DNA of 20,111 nucleotides from CAYZPE01 sp964626625 (GTDB lineage Bacteria; Patescibacteriota; Minisyncoccia; Phycocordibacterales; CAYZPE01): positions 1 to 20,111 of the forward strand of contig CAZVFV010000011.1 in assembly GCA_964626625.1 (NCBI GenBank). The letters are read 5' to 3'. A program made the translations under genes and the position numbers. Below are positions 5,630-12,273 of the stretch, in pieces. Each line of letters starts with the position of its first letter. The stretch's first letter is position 1. The notes under the pieces are model-generated. The model made no database searches and was not told where the DNA came from. It worked only from the letters and a program-made list of their open reading frames with translations.

Positions 5630-6784
5630 TTACTTTAGTTTCGATCTTCGGAGAAATGCTGGTACTGCACCCCAGTCATCATCAGCATCGTCGATAATAA
5701 CTTTCTTTTGTTCGGGAGCTTGAACTTTTTCTTTTGGAGAAACTTGTGGGGGTACGGAGTTATAAATTTTTCCTACAGGTTCATTGTTGTTTTGTGAAAG
5801 GGGAGCTGACTTTTTTTCTAAACTTTGGTTTTCAGGGAAGCCAGATGCAATAACTGTAATTTTTATTTCACCTTTTTTGAGTCGATCACTGCGAACTGTA
5901 CCGAAGATTATTTTTGCATTTGGATCAACAGATTCAGTGATTATTTTTGCAGCATCTTGAATTTCGAACATTGTAATATCTTCACCTCCAGCAATAGAGA
6001 AGAGAACGCCTCGAGCTCCTGCAATAGAAACTTCAAGAAGAGGTGAATTGATTGCAAGCTTTGCAGCTTCCACAGCTCTGTTTTCACCTGTTGCAGATCC
6101 AATACCCATGAGAGCTGAGCCCGCATTTTCCATAACAGCCCTTATGTCAGCGAAGTCTATGTTGATAATTCCAGGTGTAGTGATAAGGTCTGAGATTCCT
6201 TCAACGGCATTTTTCAAGACATCATCACAAAGTGCAAAAGCTGACTTGGCTGTTGTTTCTTTATCGATATTTGCAAGTAGTCTATCGTTTGGAACGATAA
6301 TAATTGCATCCACTGATTTACGAAGTTCATCGAGCGCTTGTTCAGCAATGCGAAGTCTTTGTTGTCCTTCAAAGAAGAATGGTTTTGTTGTTACCGCAAC
6401 TGTAAGCGAACCAAGTTCTTTTGCGATCTGTGCAATTTTAGGAGCGGCACCAGAGAATGTTCCTCCTCCACAACCTCCAGTAATAAATACCATATCAGAA
6501 CCTTTGATTGCTTCTTGAATATCTTCAAGAGTTTCTTCGACTGCACGACGTCCAAGATCTGGATTCATTCCAGTACCAAGTCCACGGGTTAGATTTTTTC
6601 CAACATGTATTTTTTTCTTTGCTTGAGAGTGATGTAAATCCTGGGCGTCAGTGTTTATGGCAACAAAATCAACACCTCGAACTTTCGAAGTGATCATATG
6701 ATTGATTGCGTTCTTGCCTGAACCCCCGACACCGAGGACCTTTATTCGTGCGAACGCTTCTACTTCTGGTTTAATTTGGGGCAT
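5630..6784 (-). CDS. ftsZ: Cell division GTPase FtsZ
   Basis: 384 residues. FtsZ is the tubulin homologue that polymerises into the division ring. It shows the N-terminal nucleotide motif GVGGSGKNAINHM (18-30), INTDAQDL (43-50), the tubulin G-box region GGCGGGTFSGAAP (103-115), the catalytic T7-loop motif NIDFADIRAVM, then a variable linker and the conserved tail DDDWGAVPAFLRR that in other bacteria docks FtsA. The G-box reads GGGTFSG where the family has GGGTG[ST]G, so a usually invariant glycine is phenylalanine. The first motif carries a lysine (GSGKN) where GGGGN is usual. The T7 aspartate is intact, so GTPase activity remains plausible. It has an extended -10 promoter upstream and a strong terminator downstream. 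ftsA lies upstream on the same strand, separated by a plus-strand gene. Confidence 0.97.
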   Translation of the reverse strand: MPQIKPEVEAFARIKVLGVGGSGKNAINHMITSKVRGVDFVAINTDAQDLHHSQAKKKIHVGKNLTRGLGTGMNPDLGRRAVEETLEDIQEAIKGSDMVFITGGCGGGTFSGAAPKIAQIAKELGSLTVAVTTKPFFFEGQQRLRIAEQALDELRKSVDAIIIVPNDRLLANIDKETTAKSAFALCDDVLKNAVEGISDLITTPGIINIDFADIRAVMENAGSALMGIGSATGENRAVEAAKLAINSPLLEVSIAGARGVLFSIAGGEDITMFEIQDAAKIITESVDPNAKIIFGTVRSDRLKKGEIKITVIASGFPENQSLEKKSAPLSQNNNEPVGKIYNSVPPQVSPKEKVQAPEQKKVIIDDADDDWGAVPAFLRRSKLK

Positions 6785-6826
6785 AATCTTAAAAAATCCA
6801 GTATCTCTGGTTAAAAAGTTCCTTCA

Positions 6827-6835
6827 ATAATAGCA
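6827..6835 (-). promoter_or_regulatory. Candidate extended -10 promoter of ftsZ
   Basis: On the minus strand TGC-TATTAT forms an extended -10 (5/6 match plus TG) 43 nt upstream of the ftsZ ATG. No good -35 is seen, which is tolerated with an extended -10. It lies back to back with the candidate promoter of the plus-strand gene. Confidence 0.45.
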
Positions 6836-6857
6836 GAAAAATCTGAAAGCAAAACCA

Positions 6858-6886
6858 TTGCGAGCTCTGATTTCGCGTGGTATGGT
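6858..6886 (+). promoter_or_regulatory. Candidate promoter of the small gene between ftsZ and ftsA
   Basis: TTGCGA (6858-6863), a 17-nt spacer, then TATGGT (6881-6886). Both hexamers are partial matches with ideal spacing. A Shine-Dalgarno site and the chosen ATG follow within 33 nt. Confidence 0.4.
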
Positions 6887-6906
6887 GTTCAATGTTCTTT
6901 ACACAT

Positions 6907-6912
6907 AAGGAG
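6907..6912 (+). promoter_or_regulatory. Ribosome binding site that sets the start of the small gene
   Basis: AAGGAG stands 6 nt before the ATG at 6919, which argues for that start rather than the upstream in-frame ATG at 6877. Clear Shine-Dalgarno sites are rare in this window. Confidence 0.75.
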
Positions 6913-6918
6913 AATTCG

Positions 6919-7221
6919 ATGATTAAGGTTGATCTCACACTGTCTTTTAAATGTCCTCAGGGGTCTTCAGAAATAATTGAGTGTAGATTTCAGACTCATT
7001 CTTTTGTCGCCACAGTTTTTCTGGGTGCTCGGATTGAGATTCGACTTGGTTCACCTAAGCAACCTTATTTTTTTGAAGTTACTCATGTTGGTGTGATTCA
7101 GGTTGGTAATTTAAATCAGGTTGTTGAAATAATCTGCGCACCTCAAGGTAAGAATTTGGTTTATCTTGAGAAAATACTTACTGAACTTCGAAAAGCAAAG
7201 GAGTGGAAGGAAATAAAATGA
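6919..7221 (+). CDS. Hypothetical protein, 100 aa, between ftsZ and ftsA on the opposite strand
   Basis: I do not recognise this gene. The protein starts MIKVDLTLSFKCPQG, has no signal peptide, membrane segment or metal-binding cluster, and alternates polar and hydrophobic residues in a way that suggests beta strands for about 75 residues (SFVATVFLGARIEIRLGS, PYFFEVTHVGVIQVG). It ends with a basic helix (LEKILTELRKAKEWKEIK). The start at 6919 is chosen because AAGGAG precedes it by 6 nt; the longer frame from 6877 would overlap the promoter candidate. It runs opposite to ftsA and ftsZ and ends at a terminator shared with ftsA. Its position hints at a role linked to division or a recent insertion, but function cannot be assigned. 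Confidence 0.7.
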   Translation: MIKVDLTLSFKCPQGSSEIIECRFQTHSFVATVFLGARIEIRLGSPKQPYFFEVTHVGVIQVGNLNQVVEIICAPQGKNLVYLEKILTELRKAKEWKEIK

Positions 7222-7234
7222 TGAAACAAAAAAT

Positions 7235-7257
7235 AAACCCACCTTGTCGGTGGGTTT
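7235..7257. terminator. Bidirectional terminator shared by the small plus-strand gene and ftsA
   Basis: AAACCCACC, loop TTGTC, GGTGGGTTT followed by more T on the plus strand, with A/T-rich flanks on the other side. It lies between the convergent ends of the 100-aa gene and ftsA. Confidence 0.85.
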
Positions 7258-7270
7258 TTCTGTGAAGATT

Positions 7271-8455
7271 TTAAGGAAGAAGTTTTTTAATCCAGCCGAA
7301 TAGTTTTTCACCTAAACCTCGCGCTATACGCTTAATACTTATTCCTGAATCATCTTTTGAAGTAAGTCCGAGAATACAAAGTCCGTAAGCAACAGACCAT
7401 GTTGAATCTTTTATTTGACCTTTGGAGCTTTCGCGAACATTGATTGTTGCAATTCGTGAGGGGAGTTTTAAATATGTTTTTGCGATCTCTTCAATACTTC
7501 CCATTCCAGAACCTCCTCCTGTGATTATAATACCAGCAGGAAGTAATCCACTCCTGTTGATTTTCTTTAAGTGCGCCTCAATAAGTTCAAACATCTCATA
7601 TAATCGAGAAGAAATAATTTCATCGAGTTTTTTGCGTGAATATGAAGTACCTGTGAGTGTTCCTATTTTTATATCCTCCGCTTCTTCGAGTGGAATTTTA
7701 AAACCAAGAGCGATGTCGTGTGTGATGTCTGTTGAGCCCATAGGGAAGACTTCGAGTGATATCGGAATGTTATTTTCGAACACAACAATAGAAATAGTTT
7801 CAGCTCCAATGTTTGCAAGAACACAACCAGCAATTTTTTGAGTTTTTGAAAGGGTAACAAAGCTTGCTGCGATAGGAGAGGTAATAACATCAACAACATC
7901 AACACCAATATCTTCAACAGCTTGAATTAAATCATTAACGTGATGTTCGAGAGCAGAAATGAAAAGAGCCTTAACTTCAAGTTTTGTGCCTCGCATGCCG
8001 ATCGGGTTTCCACCAAGTATTGGTTTTCCATCTATTTTGTACGAAATAGGGATAGCATGAATAATTTTTCTATTTAAAGAAAGGGCTGGTGGAATTTCGT
8101 GTTCACAAATCTCCATAGCCTTTTCCATATCAAGTTCTGATACTTGGGAATCTGCTCGAGAAATAATAATTGAACCCTGAGAAGTTACTCCAGAAAGTCC
8201 AATGCCTCCAACAGAAAGAAAGGCACGTTTTATTTTGACACCACTTGTTTTTTCAGCTTGAGCAACAGCAACAGATATACTTTTGAGTACGTCAGAAGGG
8301 TTAATAATATAACCATGTCGAAGACCTTTCGATTCAGCAAAGCCAGATCCAATAATACGAGGTAGTAGCCGATCATTTTCTCGAATGCTTTCGGCGACAA
8401 GTACTTTTATTTGGTATGTTCCGATGTCGATACCGACTGTTATGTTGCGTGCCAT
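7271..8455 (-). CDS. ftsA: Cell division protein FtsA (actin-like membrane tether of FtsZ)
   Basis: 394 residues, normal for the family. FtsA binds ATP, polymerises at the membrane and anchors FtsZ through its C-terminal tail. The N-terminal phosphate-1 motif is VGIDIGTYQIKVLVAE (7-22). The 1C-type region follows (VKIKRAFLSVGG, then EICEHEIPP), then the phosphate-2 region VLANIGAETISIVVFEN and the adenosine motif IIITGGGSGMGSIEE. The extreme C-terminus GLGEKLFGWIKKLLP is an amphipathic helix of the membrane-targeting kind. It is upstream of ftsZ on the same strand, but a 100-aa plus-strand gene and a terminator lie between, so the two are probably transcribed separately. FtsZ here keeps a C-terminal tail of the FtsA-binding type. 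Confidence 0.95.
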   Translation of the reverse strand: MARNITVGIDIGTYQIKVLVAESIRENDRLLPRIIGSGFAESKGLRHGYIINPSDVLKSISVAVAQAEKTSGVKIKRAFLSVGGIGLSGVTSQGSIIISRADSQVSELDMEKAMEICEHEIPPALSLNRKIIHAIPISYKIDGKPILGGNPIGMRGTKLEVKALFISALEHHVNDLIQAVEDIGVDVVDVITSPIAASFVTLSKTQKIAGCVLANIGAETISIVVFENNIPISLEVFPMGSTDITHDIALGFKIPLEEAEDIKIGTLTGTSYSRKKLDEIISSRLYEMFELIEAHLKKINRSGLLPAGIIITGGGSGMGSIEEIAKTYLKLPSRIATINVRESSKGQIKDSTWSVAYGLCILGLTSKDDSGISIKRIARGLGEKLFGWIKKLLP

Positions 8456-8532
8456 GAAAATTATATAAATCAGAATTACTTCTTTTTATCTATTCTACTA
8501 CGAAACACCTTATTTTTTCTATGCACAACAAA

Positions 8533-8556
8533 ATCACCACGCGTAAGCGTGGTGAT
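8533..8556 (-). terminator. Terminator of the zinc-ribbon gene
   Basis: ATCACCACGC and GCGTGGTGAT form a perfect 10-bp stem with a 4-nt loop, followed on the minus strand by TTTTGTTG. It lies just after the zinc-ribbon gene and upstream of ftsA, insulating the two. Confidence 0.75.
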
Positions 8557-8568
8557 ACGGTGAATTTT

Positions 8569-8781
8569 TTAATCAATATATGCTCTTCCTTCAAGGTCTT
8601 CTCCGCAGATAGGACAGTGTTGGTGCAGGTGTGCTTTTGAGCCTTCTCCATGAACAATACTTTGCTCTTGCCACATTTTGTAACTTTTGTGGCATTTAGG
8701 ACAAATCCTATTTCTAACAAATAAACAAAAGAGTGCAACGGCGATAAAGGATGGACAAATGATTTTAAAGAAAACATCCAT
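8569..8781 (-). CDS. Small membrane protein with zinc ribbon, 70 aa
   Basis: The protein starts MDVFFKIICPSFIAVALFCLFVRNRICPKC: one N-terminal membrane segment (about 5-23) followed by a cytosolic part with two CxxC pairs (CPKC and CPIC, about 30 residues apart) and several histidines in KAHLHQHC. This is the layout of a single zinc ribbon. The start at 8781 is chosen because AAGGAG lies 6 nt upstream; a longer frame begins at 8856 but would overlap the promoter candidate. It has its own promoter candidate (TTGAAT, 17 nt, TATAAC) and a terminator, so it is probably a single-gene unit. No specific function is recognised. A metal-binding or adaptor role is a guess. Confidence 0.7.
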   Translation of the reverse strand: MDVFFKIICPSFIAVALFCLFVRNRICPKCHKSYKMWQEQSIVHGEGSKAHLHQHCPICGEDLEGRAYID

Positions 8782-8787
8782 GTAAAA

Positions 8788-8793
8788 CTCCTT
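8788..8793 (-). promoter_or_regulatory. Ribosome binding site of the zinc-ribbon gene
   Basis: AAGGAG on the minus strand, 6 nt before the ATG at 8781. It decides the start against an in-frame upstream ATG at 8856. Confidence 0.75.
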
Positions 8794-8827
8794 ATGTAAA
8801 CAAAAAGTACACTCCAACTCTCTATTT

Positions 8828-8856
8828 GTTATAGCTGTATTAGTAAAATAATTCAA
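8828..8856 (-). promoter_or_regulatory. Candidate promoter of the zinc-ribbon gene
   Basis: On the minus strand TTGAAT (8851-8856), a 17-nt spacer and TATAAC (8828-8833). The spacing is ideal, and a Shine-Dalgarno site and ATG follow about 40 nt later. Confidence 0.55.
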
Positions 8857-8859
8857 TCT

Positions 8860-9246
8860 TTACAGGTTGAATTTTTTGAGAGCTTTTGCTTCAAGTTTTT
8901 CCATTTCATCTCCATGGTCTAATCCTTTAAGGTGAAATAATCCGTGGATAAAAAGTAATCCAATAAAATTATCGTAAGGCTTGTTCCATTCAACTGCTTC
9001 AATGCGAGCTTTGTCAGGGTTTATAAATATCTCACCTTGGTCTCTGTCGAGAGGAAAGGAGAGTACGTTCGTTGGTTTGTCTTTTCCACGGTAGGTAAAG
9101 TTAAGTTTTTTAGAAAGCGTTGTTCCAACAAACACTAAACTTAATTCATATTTTTTCCCAAGTACAAAGTCTTTCATTTCGACAAAAGGCAAGCTTGGAA
9201 GCTTGCCTTTTGTTTTATTGGTGATTGAAACTCCTTCGATGTCCAT
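8860..9246 (-). CDS. ybeY: Endoribonuclease YbeY, 16S rRNA maturation factor
   Basis: 128 residues, shorter than the roughly 155 of E. coli YbeY but with the whole core. The zinc-binding motif HGLFHLKGLDH gives His101, His105 and His111 in the H3xH5xH pattern. The conserved arginine segment YRGKDKPTNVLSFP (52-65) and the strand GEIFIN (71-76) precede it. In other bacteria YbeY is a metal-dependent single-strand endoribonuclease involved in 16S rRNA 3'-end maturation and ribosome quality control. Its ATG directly abuts the rpsU stop, so the two are almost certainly co-translated. RpsU also acts near the 3' end of 16S rRNA, so the pairing makes functional sense. It is the last gene of the lepB, HisRS-like, rpsU, ybeY group. 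Confidence 0.93.
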   Translation of the reverse strand: MDIEGVSITNKTKGKLPSLPFVEMKDFVLGKKYELSLVFVGTTLSKKLNFTYRGKDKPTNVLSFPLDRDQGEIFINPDKARIEAVEWNKPYDNFIGLLFIHGLFHLKGLDHGDEMEKLEAKALKKFNL

Positions 9247-9504
9247 TTATTTTCGGCGCTTTCTTACTTCGAGAGCTGGATCTATCATCTTTCCAAGCTT
9301 AACCAATTCTTCAATACGAGCCTTTTCTGCTAAACGAGTTAATTTTTTGTTTCGATTAACATTCTCAGACTTAATACGAGTATGATAACGGATACTTCGA
9401 ACTCGAGGAAGTACTCCAGAGCCCTTAACACGCTTAGTAAAGCGTCTTAGGACACTAAGACTTGTTTCGTTGTTGTTTCTGTTGATTTCTACGTTTACTG
9501 CCAT
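9247..9504 (-). CDS. rpsU: 30S ribosomal protein bS21
   Basis: 85 residues from the ATG at 9504 (MAVNVEINRN). The family core ETSLSVLRRFTKRVKGSGVLPRVRSIRYHTR is present, followed by a very basic helix and the tail EVRKRRK. bS21 sits on the 30S platform near the anti-Shine-Dalgarno end of 16S rRNA. The protein is somewhat longer than E. coli S21 (71 aa). A longer in-frame start at 9543 overlaps the preceding HisRS-like gene and adds residues unlike the family, so it is rejected. The start at 9504 leaves a 13-nt gap after the upstream gene. There is no Shine-Dalgarno site; a TATATT element 7 nt before the ATG could allow a leaderless transcript as well as read-through from upstream. Confidence 0.93.
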   Translation of the reverse strand: MAVNVEINRNNNETSLSVLRRFTKRVKGSGVLPRVRSIRYHTRIKSENVNRNKKLTRLAEKARIEELVKLGKMIDPALEVRKRRK

Positions 9505-9517
9505 AGTGGAAAATATA

Positions 9518-10741
9518 TTACCATAGAAGGATAAGGGGTGCAATCACCAAGGAAAGCATTCGAACACTCTTGTGTATAGTAATAAGGTAATGAGGAAGTT
9601 CTTTAAGAGGTACGGTTTCTTGAACACGTGTTTCTGTATTGCGTACAACCACGTTATTTTCCATAGCTTCCTTCTGTCCCATGATGATTATAAAAGGAAG
9701 GTCCATGTGTTCTGCAGAAGAAATTTGTCCGGTGATCTGATCACCAGCTAATGCATGAAGAATAGGTATACCCCATTTACGAAGACTTTCAATTATCTTA
9801 AGACTTTTAAGTTTTGCTTCAAAACCAAGATGGATAAAGTAAAATTGTGCTGATTTTGGTTTCTTGAGTTTTACTGAATTTTTTAATCTTTGATATGAGC
9901 AGGAAAGACTGATTGCAGGAATGTCTTTTTTGAATCCAAGTTTTCGAGAGAGAGGACTATATCTAAAACCAAAACCACATAGCTGGCTATTTTTTTGAGC
10001 ATCAGTTAGATGTATTTCAAAAAGTGTGTGAGCAAAACAGTCTCGATGTCCAAAGAGTGTTGGATCGATCTGATAAGGAATTTCCATTGTTTCGATAAAT
10101 TCAAGCACCTCTCTAAAATGTGTTCGAGCACCTTCAGAAAGAAATGCCATAGGTTGTGGAGCGTCACGTCGTATGGCTATGCACTTTTCATCTTCGCAGA
10201 CATGAGTAATAGGGTTTCTACGAACACAGTCTTTGCAAGGACCTTTTAATTCATTAAGCTTCTTTTTATAGTAATTCCAGAGTTCTCTTTCGAAGCGATG
10301 AATAGCTTCACGGTCTCCAATGGTATTAAGTACAATAGAGATATTGTTATAACCTTCTTCTTCGAGAATTGCCTGAGTTGTTTTGATGAGGATTGCTTCG
10401 GCAATACTTTTTGTTGTTCCAATAATATCGAGTGAAAATTCAATTATATTCTTTTTTGGTGCTTTACGAGTTATAAGCATTGTCGGCTGATGTGTCTCAA
10501 GAGCCTCAAGAGTTTCAAGAGTTTTTTTTCCGTACACGCGGAGGAGTGCAAGTTTTTCTTCTAGTTTAAAAAGAGTATTTGGAGCTTTTGAAAGAGATTC
10601 TCTTTCAATGAGATTTTGTTTGGAGAGGCTTTTTACATGAGGCGCATCTTCTTTTTTAATTGAAGGTACGTTAATAGTTTTGAAACCATAATATGAAGCT
10701 ATTTGTGTTACGTGATCTCTGTCTTCTTTAGGTTTTCTCAT
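9518..10741 (-). CDS. Divergent histidyl-tRNA synthetase-like protein lacking catalytic motifs
   Basis: 407 residues from the ATG at 10741, 7 nt after the lepB stop; a longer frame to 10798 would overlap lepB by 50 nt. The class II HisRS layout is visible. YYGFKTINVPSI (17-28) matches the N-terminal core. A Cys-rich CKDCVRRNP then HVCEDEKC (169-187) matches the insertion where HisRS has RRLxxNPLRILD. EIPYQIDPTLFGHRDCFAHTLFEI (219-242) matches the HisRS-A histidine-binding segment. The C-terminal anticodon-binding domain has GDQITGQI, PFIIIMG and ETVPLKELPHYL. However, the motif-2 FRxE segment, the LVRGLDYY motif and the GGGRYD motif are replaced (TRKAP, LFGHRDCF, GFGFRYS). It is therefore more likely a HisRS paralog with a regulatory or tRNA-binding role than an ordinary synthetase (inference). 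Confidence 0.75.
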   Translation of the reverse strand: MRKPKEDRDHVTQIASYYGFKTINVPSIKKEDAPHVKSLSKQNLIERESLSKAPNTLFKLEEKLALLRVYGKKTLETLEALETHQPTMLITRKAPKKNIIEFSLDIIGTTKSIAEAILIKTTQAILEEEGYNNISIVLNTIGDREAIHRFERELWNYYKKKLNELKGPCKDCVRRNPITHVCEDEKCIAIRRDAPQPMAFLSEGARTHFREVLEFIETMEIPYQIDPTLFGHRDCFAHTLFEIHLTDAQKNSQLCGFGFRYSPLSRKLGFKKDIPAISLSCSYQRLKNSVKLKKPKSAQFYFIHLGFEAKLKSLKIIESLRKWGIPILHALAGDQITGQISSAEHMDLPFIIIMGQKEAMENNVVVRNTETRVQETVPLKELPHYLITIHKSVRMLSLVIAPLILLW

Positions 10742-10748
10742 ACAATAA

Positions 10749-11342
10749 TTATTTGTTATCTTCTTCTGTTTTGTCCCCCGGCCAAAGTCCAATACCATTT
10801 AGTGGTAAGAGACGAATAAGTGGTCTGCCAATAATAAATTTCTCAGGTAAGGTACCCCAGTATCGAGAATCCAAACTTCCTGTTCGATTATCTCCCATTA
10901 CAAAATATTCGTTTTCTGGAACCGTAACAGTTAAAGTGTCATTTTTAGTAAACTCTACATAGGTTTCTTCAAGTTTTAGTCCATCTGGATATTTTGTGTT
11001 CTCTATAAATACTTCGCCACGTTCAATTCGGACAGTGTCACCAGGGAGTCCAATGATTCGTTTGATAAAATAGCGTGAGGTATCGAGTGGATATTTAAAA
11101 ATAAGTACAGAACCTCTTTTTGGTTCGCTAAAGTGATAGCTCAGTTGATCAACAATAAGGTACTGTGCATTTTCAAAAGTTGGATCCATCGACGCTCCAT
11201 TCACAAGGAAGGGCTGAGCAATAAACATTCTGAACGGAACTATAATGAGAAGGGCGAGAATTGTGAATCGAAGCGTATCAAATAAAAGACTCGGTTGTTT
11301 TGTTTCTTGAACCGCTTCTTTTTGTGTTTCACTTTGTTCCAT
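10749..11342 (-). CDS. lepB: Signal peptidase I (LepB type)
   Basis: 197 residues. The general leader peptidase cleaves signal peptides on the outer face of the cytoplasmic membrane. One membrane segment (about 25-43) is followed by the catalytic serine box NGASMDPT (Ser51), the general-base lysine in YFIKRIIGLPGD (Lys94) and the GDNRTGSLDSRYWG box (150-163). This Ser/Lys type differs from the Ser/His SipW-type enzyme at 1099-1641, so the organism has both. It is the first gene of a tight minus-strand group (HisRS-like 7 nt downstream, then rpsU and ybeY). A promoter candidate (TTGTGT, 18 nt, TACAAT) lies upstream. There is no Shine-Dalgarno site. Confidence 0.95.
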   Translation of the reverse strand: MEQSETQKEAVQETKQPSLLFDTLRFTILALLIIVPFRMFIAQPFLVNGASMDPTFENAQYLIVDQLSYHFSEPKRGSVLIFKYPLDTSRYFIKRIIGLPGDTVRIERGEVFIENTKYPDGLKLEETYVEFTKNDTLTVTVPENEYFVMGDNRTGSLDSRYWGTLPEKFIIGRPLIRLLPLNGIGLWPGDKTEEDNK

Positions 11343-11380
11343 TTGTAATGTTCTAAATTTTCTTAGATGAATTTAGAGTC

Positions 11381-11410
11381 ATTGTAGTACAAAAGAAATG
11401 TTTGACACAA
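11381..11410 (-). promoter_or_regulatory. Candidate promoter of the lepB group
   Basis: On the minus strand TTGTGT (11405-11410), an 18-nt spacer and TACAAT (11381-11386, 5/6). It lies 38 nt upstream of the lepB ATG. Confidence 0.45.
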
Positions 11411-11465
11411 GAGATTGAGGTGATGCACAGTAATTTTTTATTTATTTTGTAACTTTTAACCTTTA

Positions 11466-11562
11466 CCCCAACACCTTTTTCAATTAAGTTTTTTTAAAAG
11501 TATGTACCTTACATTGTCCTTCTTATCTTTTAGATTTTTATGATAAGAAGAAAGGTGTGGGG
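11466..11562. repeat. Two-stem inverted-repeat structure upstream of pth
   Basis: The continuous arm at 11542-11562 pairs in two parts: GATAAGAAG with CTTCTTATC (11519-11527, perfect 9 bp), and AAAGGTGTGGGG with CCCCAACACCTTT (11466-11478, 12 bp with one bulged A). A 40-nt AT-rich segment is held between the two left arms. The layout resembles a three-way junction. It ends 36 nt before the pth ATG and could be a leader RNA element or a DNA site. No known class is recognised. Confidence 0.55.
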
Positions 11563-11598
11563 GTTTACTTTTTTCTGTTTTGTCTCTACTCTTTCTGT

Positions 11599-12195
11599 AT
11601 GGCATATACTATCGTTGGTCTTGGAAATCCTGGTGAAGAATATGTAGAAACTCGTCATAATGTTGGACGAATGGTTTTGGAAATAATTCAAAAGACAAAA
11701 GATTTTGAAGAGTGGAAAGAAAATAAAAAATCAAAAGCGCTTATTTCAAAGGGGATGCTTGGTAAACAAAAAGTAACTCTCGTTTTACCGGAAACTTTTA
11801 TGAATAAGTCTGGAGAGAGTGTAAAAATTCTTGTAAAAAGTCCAAAGCTCGCAGAAAAAATGGTTGTGGTCCATGATGATCTTGATTTGCCACTTGGAAC
11901 TCTCAAGGTTTCGTTTAATCGTGGAGCGGGTGGACATAAAGGTCTTGAGTCTGTAATTAAAGGGGTTAAGACTGAGAAATTTGCACGTATTCGAATTGGT
12001 ATTTCTCCAGAAAATAAAAAAGGAGGTGTTAAAAAACCTTCACATGAAAATATAATAGATAATTTTATTGTTGATCCATTTAAACCTGCCGAGATGCTCG
12101 AAATAAAAAAAGTTTTAAAACGAGCTGTCGAAGCTGTTGAGATGATTGCAACTGAAGGAGTAGAAAAAGGAATGGGGGAATTCAATAGAAAATAA
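11599..12195 (+). CDS. pth: Peptidyl-tRNA hydrolase
   Basis: 198 residues. The enzyme releases peptides from peptidyl-tRNA that drops off ribosomes. In E. coli numbering, which fits directly, Asn10 (GLGNPG), the catalytic His20 (ETRHNVG) and Asp93 (VVHDDLDLP) are present, along with ETFMNKSG and GAGGHKGLES. Residue 114 is lysine where the family usually has asparagine (GGHNG). The start at 11599 is chosen because the protein then begins MAYTIVGLGNPGEEY as in the family; the open frame reaches back to a GTG at 11557 but adds a non-homologous hydrophobic stretch. No Shine-Dalgarno site precedes it. It stands alone on the plus strand, with a structured region upstream and a shared terminator downstream. 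Confidence 0.95.
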   Translation: MAYTIVGLGNPGEEYVETRHNVGRMVLEIIQKTKDFEEWKENKKSKALISKGMLGKQKVTLVLPETFMNKSGESVKILVKSPKLAEKMVVVHDDLDLPLGTLKVSFNRGAGGHKGLESVIKGVKTEKFARIRIGISPENKKGGVKKPSHENIIDNFIVDPFKPAEMLEIKKVLKRAVEAVEMIATEGVEKGMGEFNRK

Positions 12196-12245
12196 TATTT
12201 TCAATTGAATTCAATGCCCAATCTCAAATTTCAAACGTCAAAAAG

Positions 12246-12271
12246 AAAAACCGCCTTTCGGCGGTTTTTTT
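12246..12271. terminator. Bidirectional terminator between pth and the S1-domain gene
   Basis: AAAAACCGCC, loop TTTC, GGCGGTTTTT with a continuing T-run. It lies between two convergent genes and serves both. Confidence 0.9.
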
Positions 12272-12273
12272 GT

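Noticed and set aside
6048..6518. Plus-strand open frame of 156 codons
   Set aside because: It lies fully antisense inside ftsZ, has composition expected of a shadow frame and lacks any start signal.
9505..9543. Longer N-terminus for bS21
   Set aside because: It overlaps the preceding gene, and the 13 added residues are not seen in bS21; MAVNVEI is the natural start.
10742..10798. Longer N-terminus for the HisRS-like protein
   Set aside because: It would overlap lepB by 50 nt and adds residues that do not resemble the family; the ATG at 10741 falls 7 nt after the lepB stop.
11688..12185. Minus-strand open frame of 165 codons
   Set aside because: Antisense to pth over nearly its whole length, with Ser/Phe/Thr-rich shadow composition.
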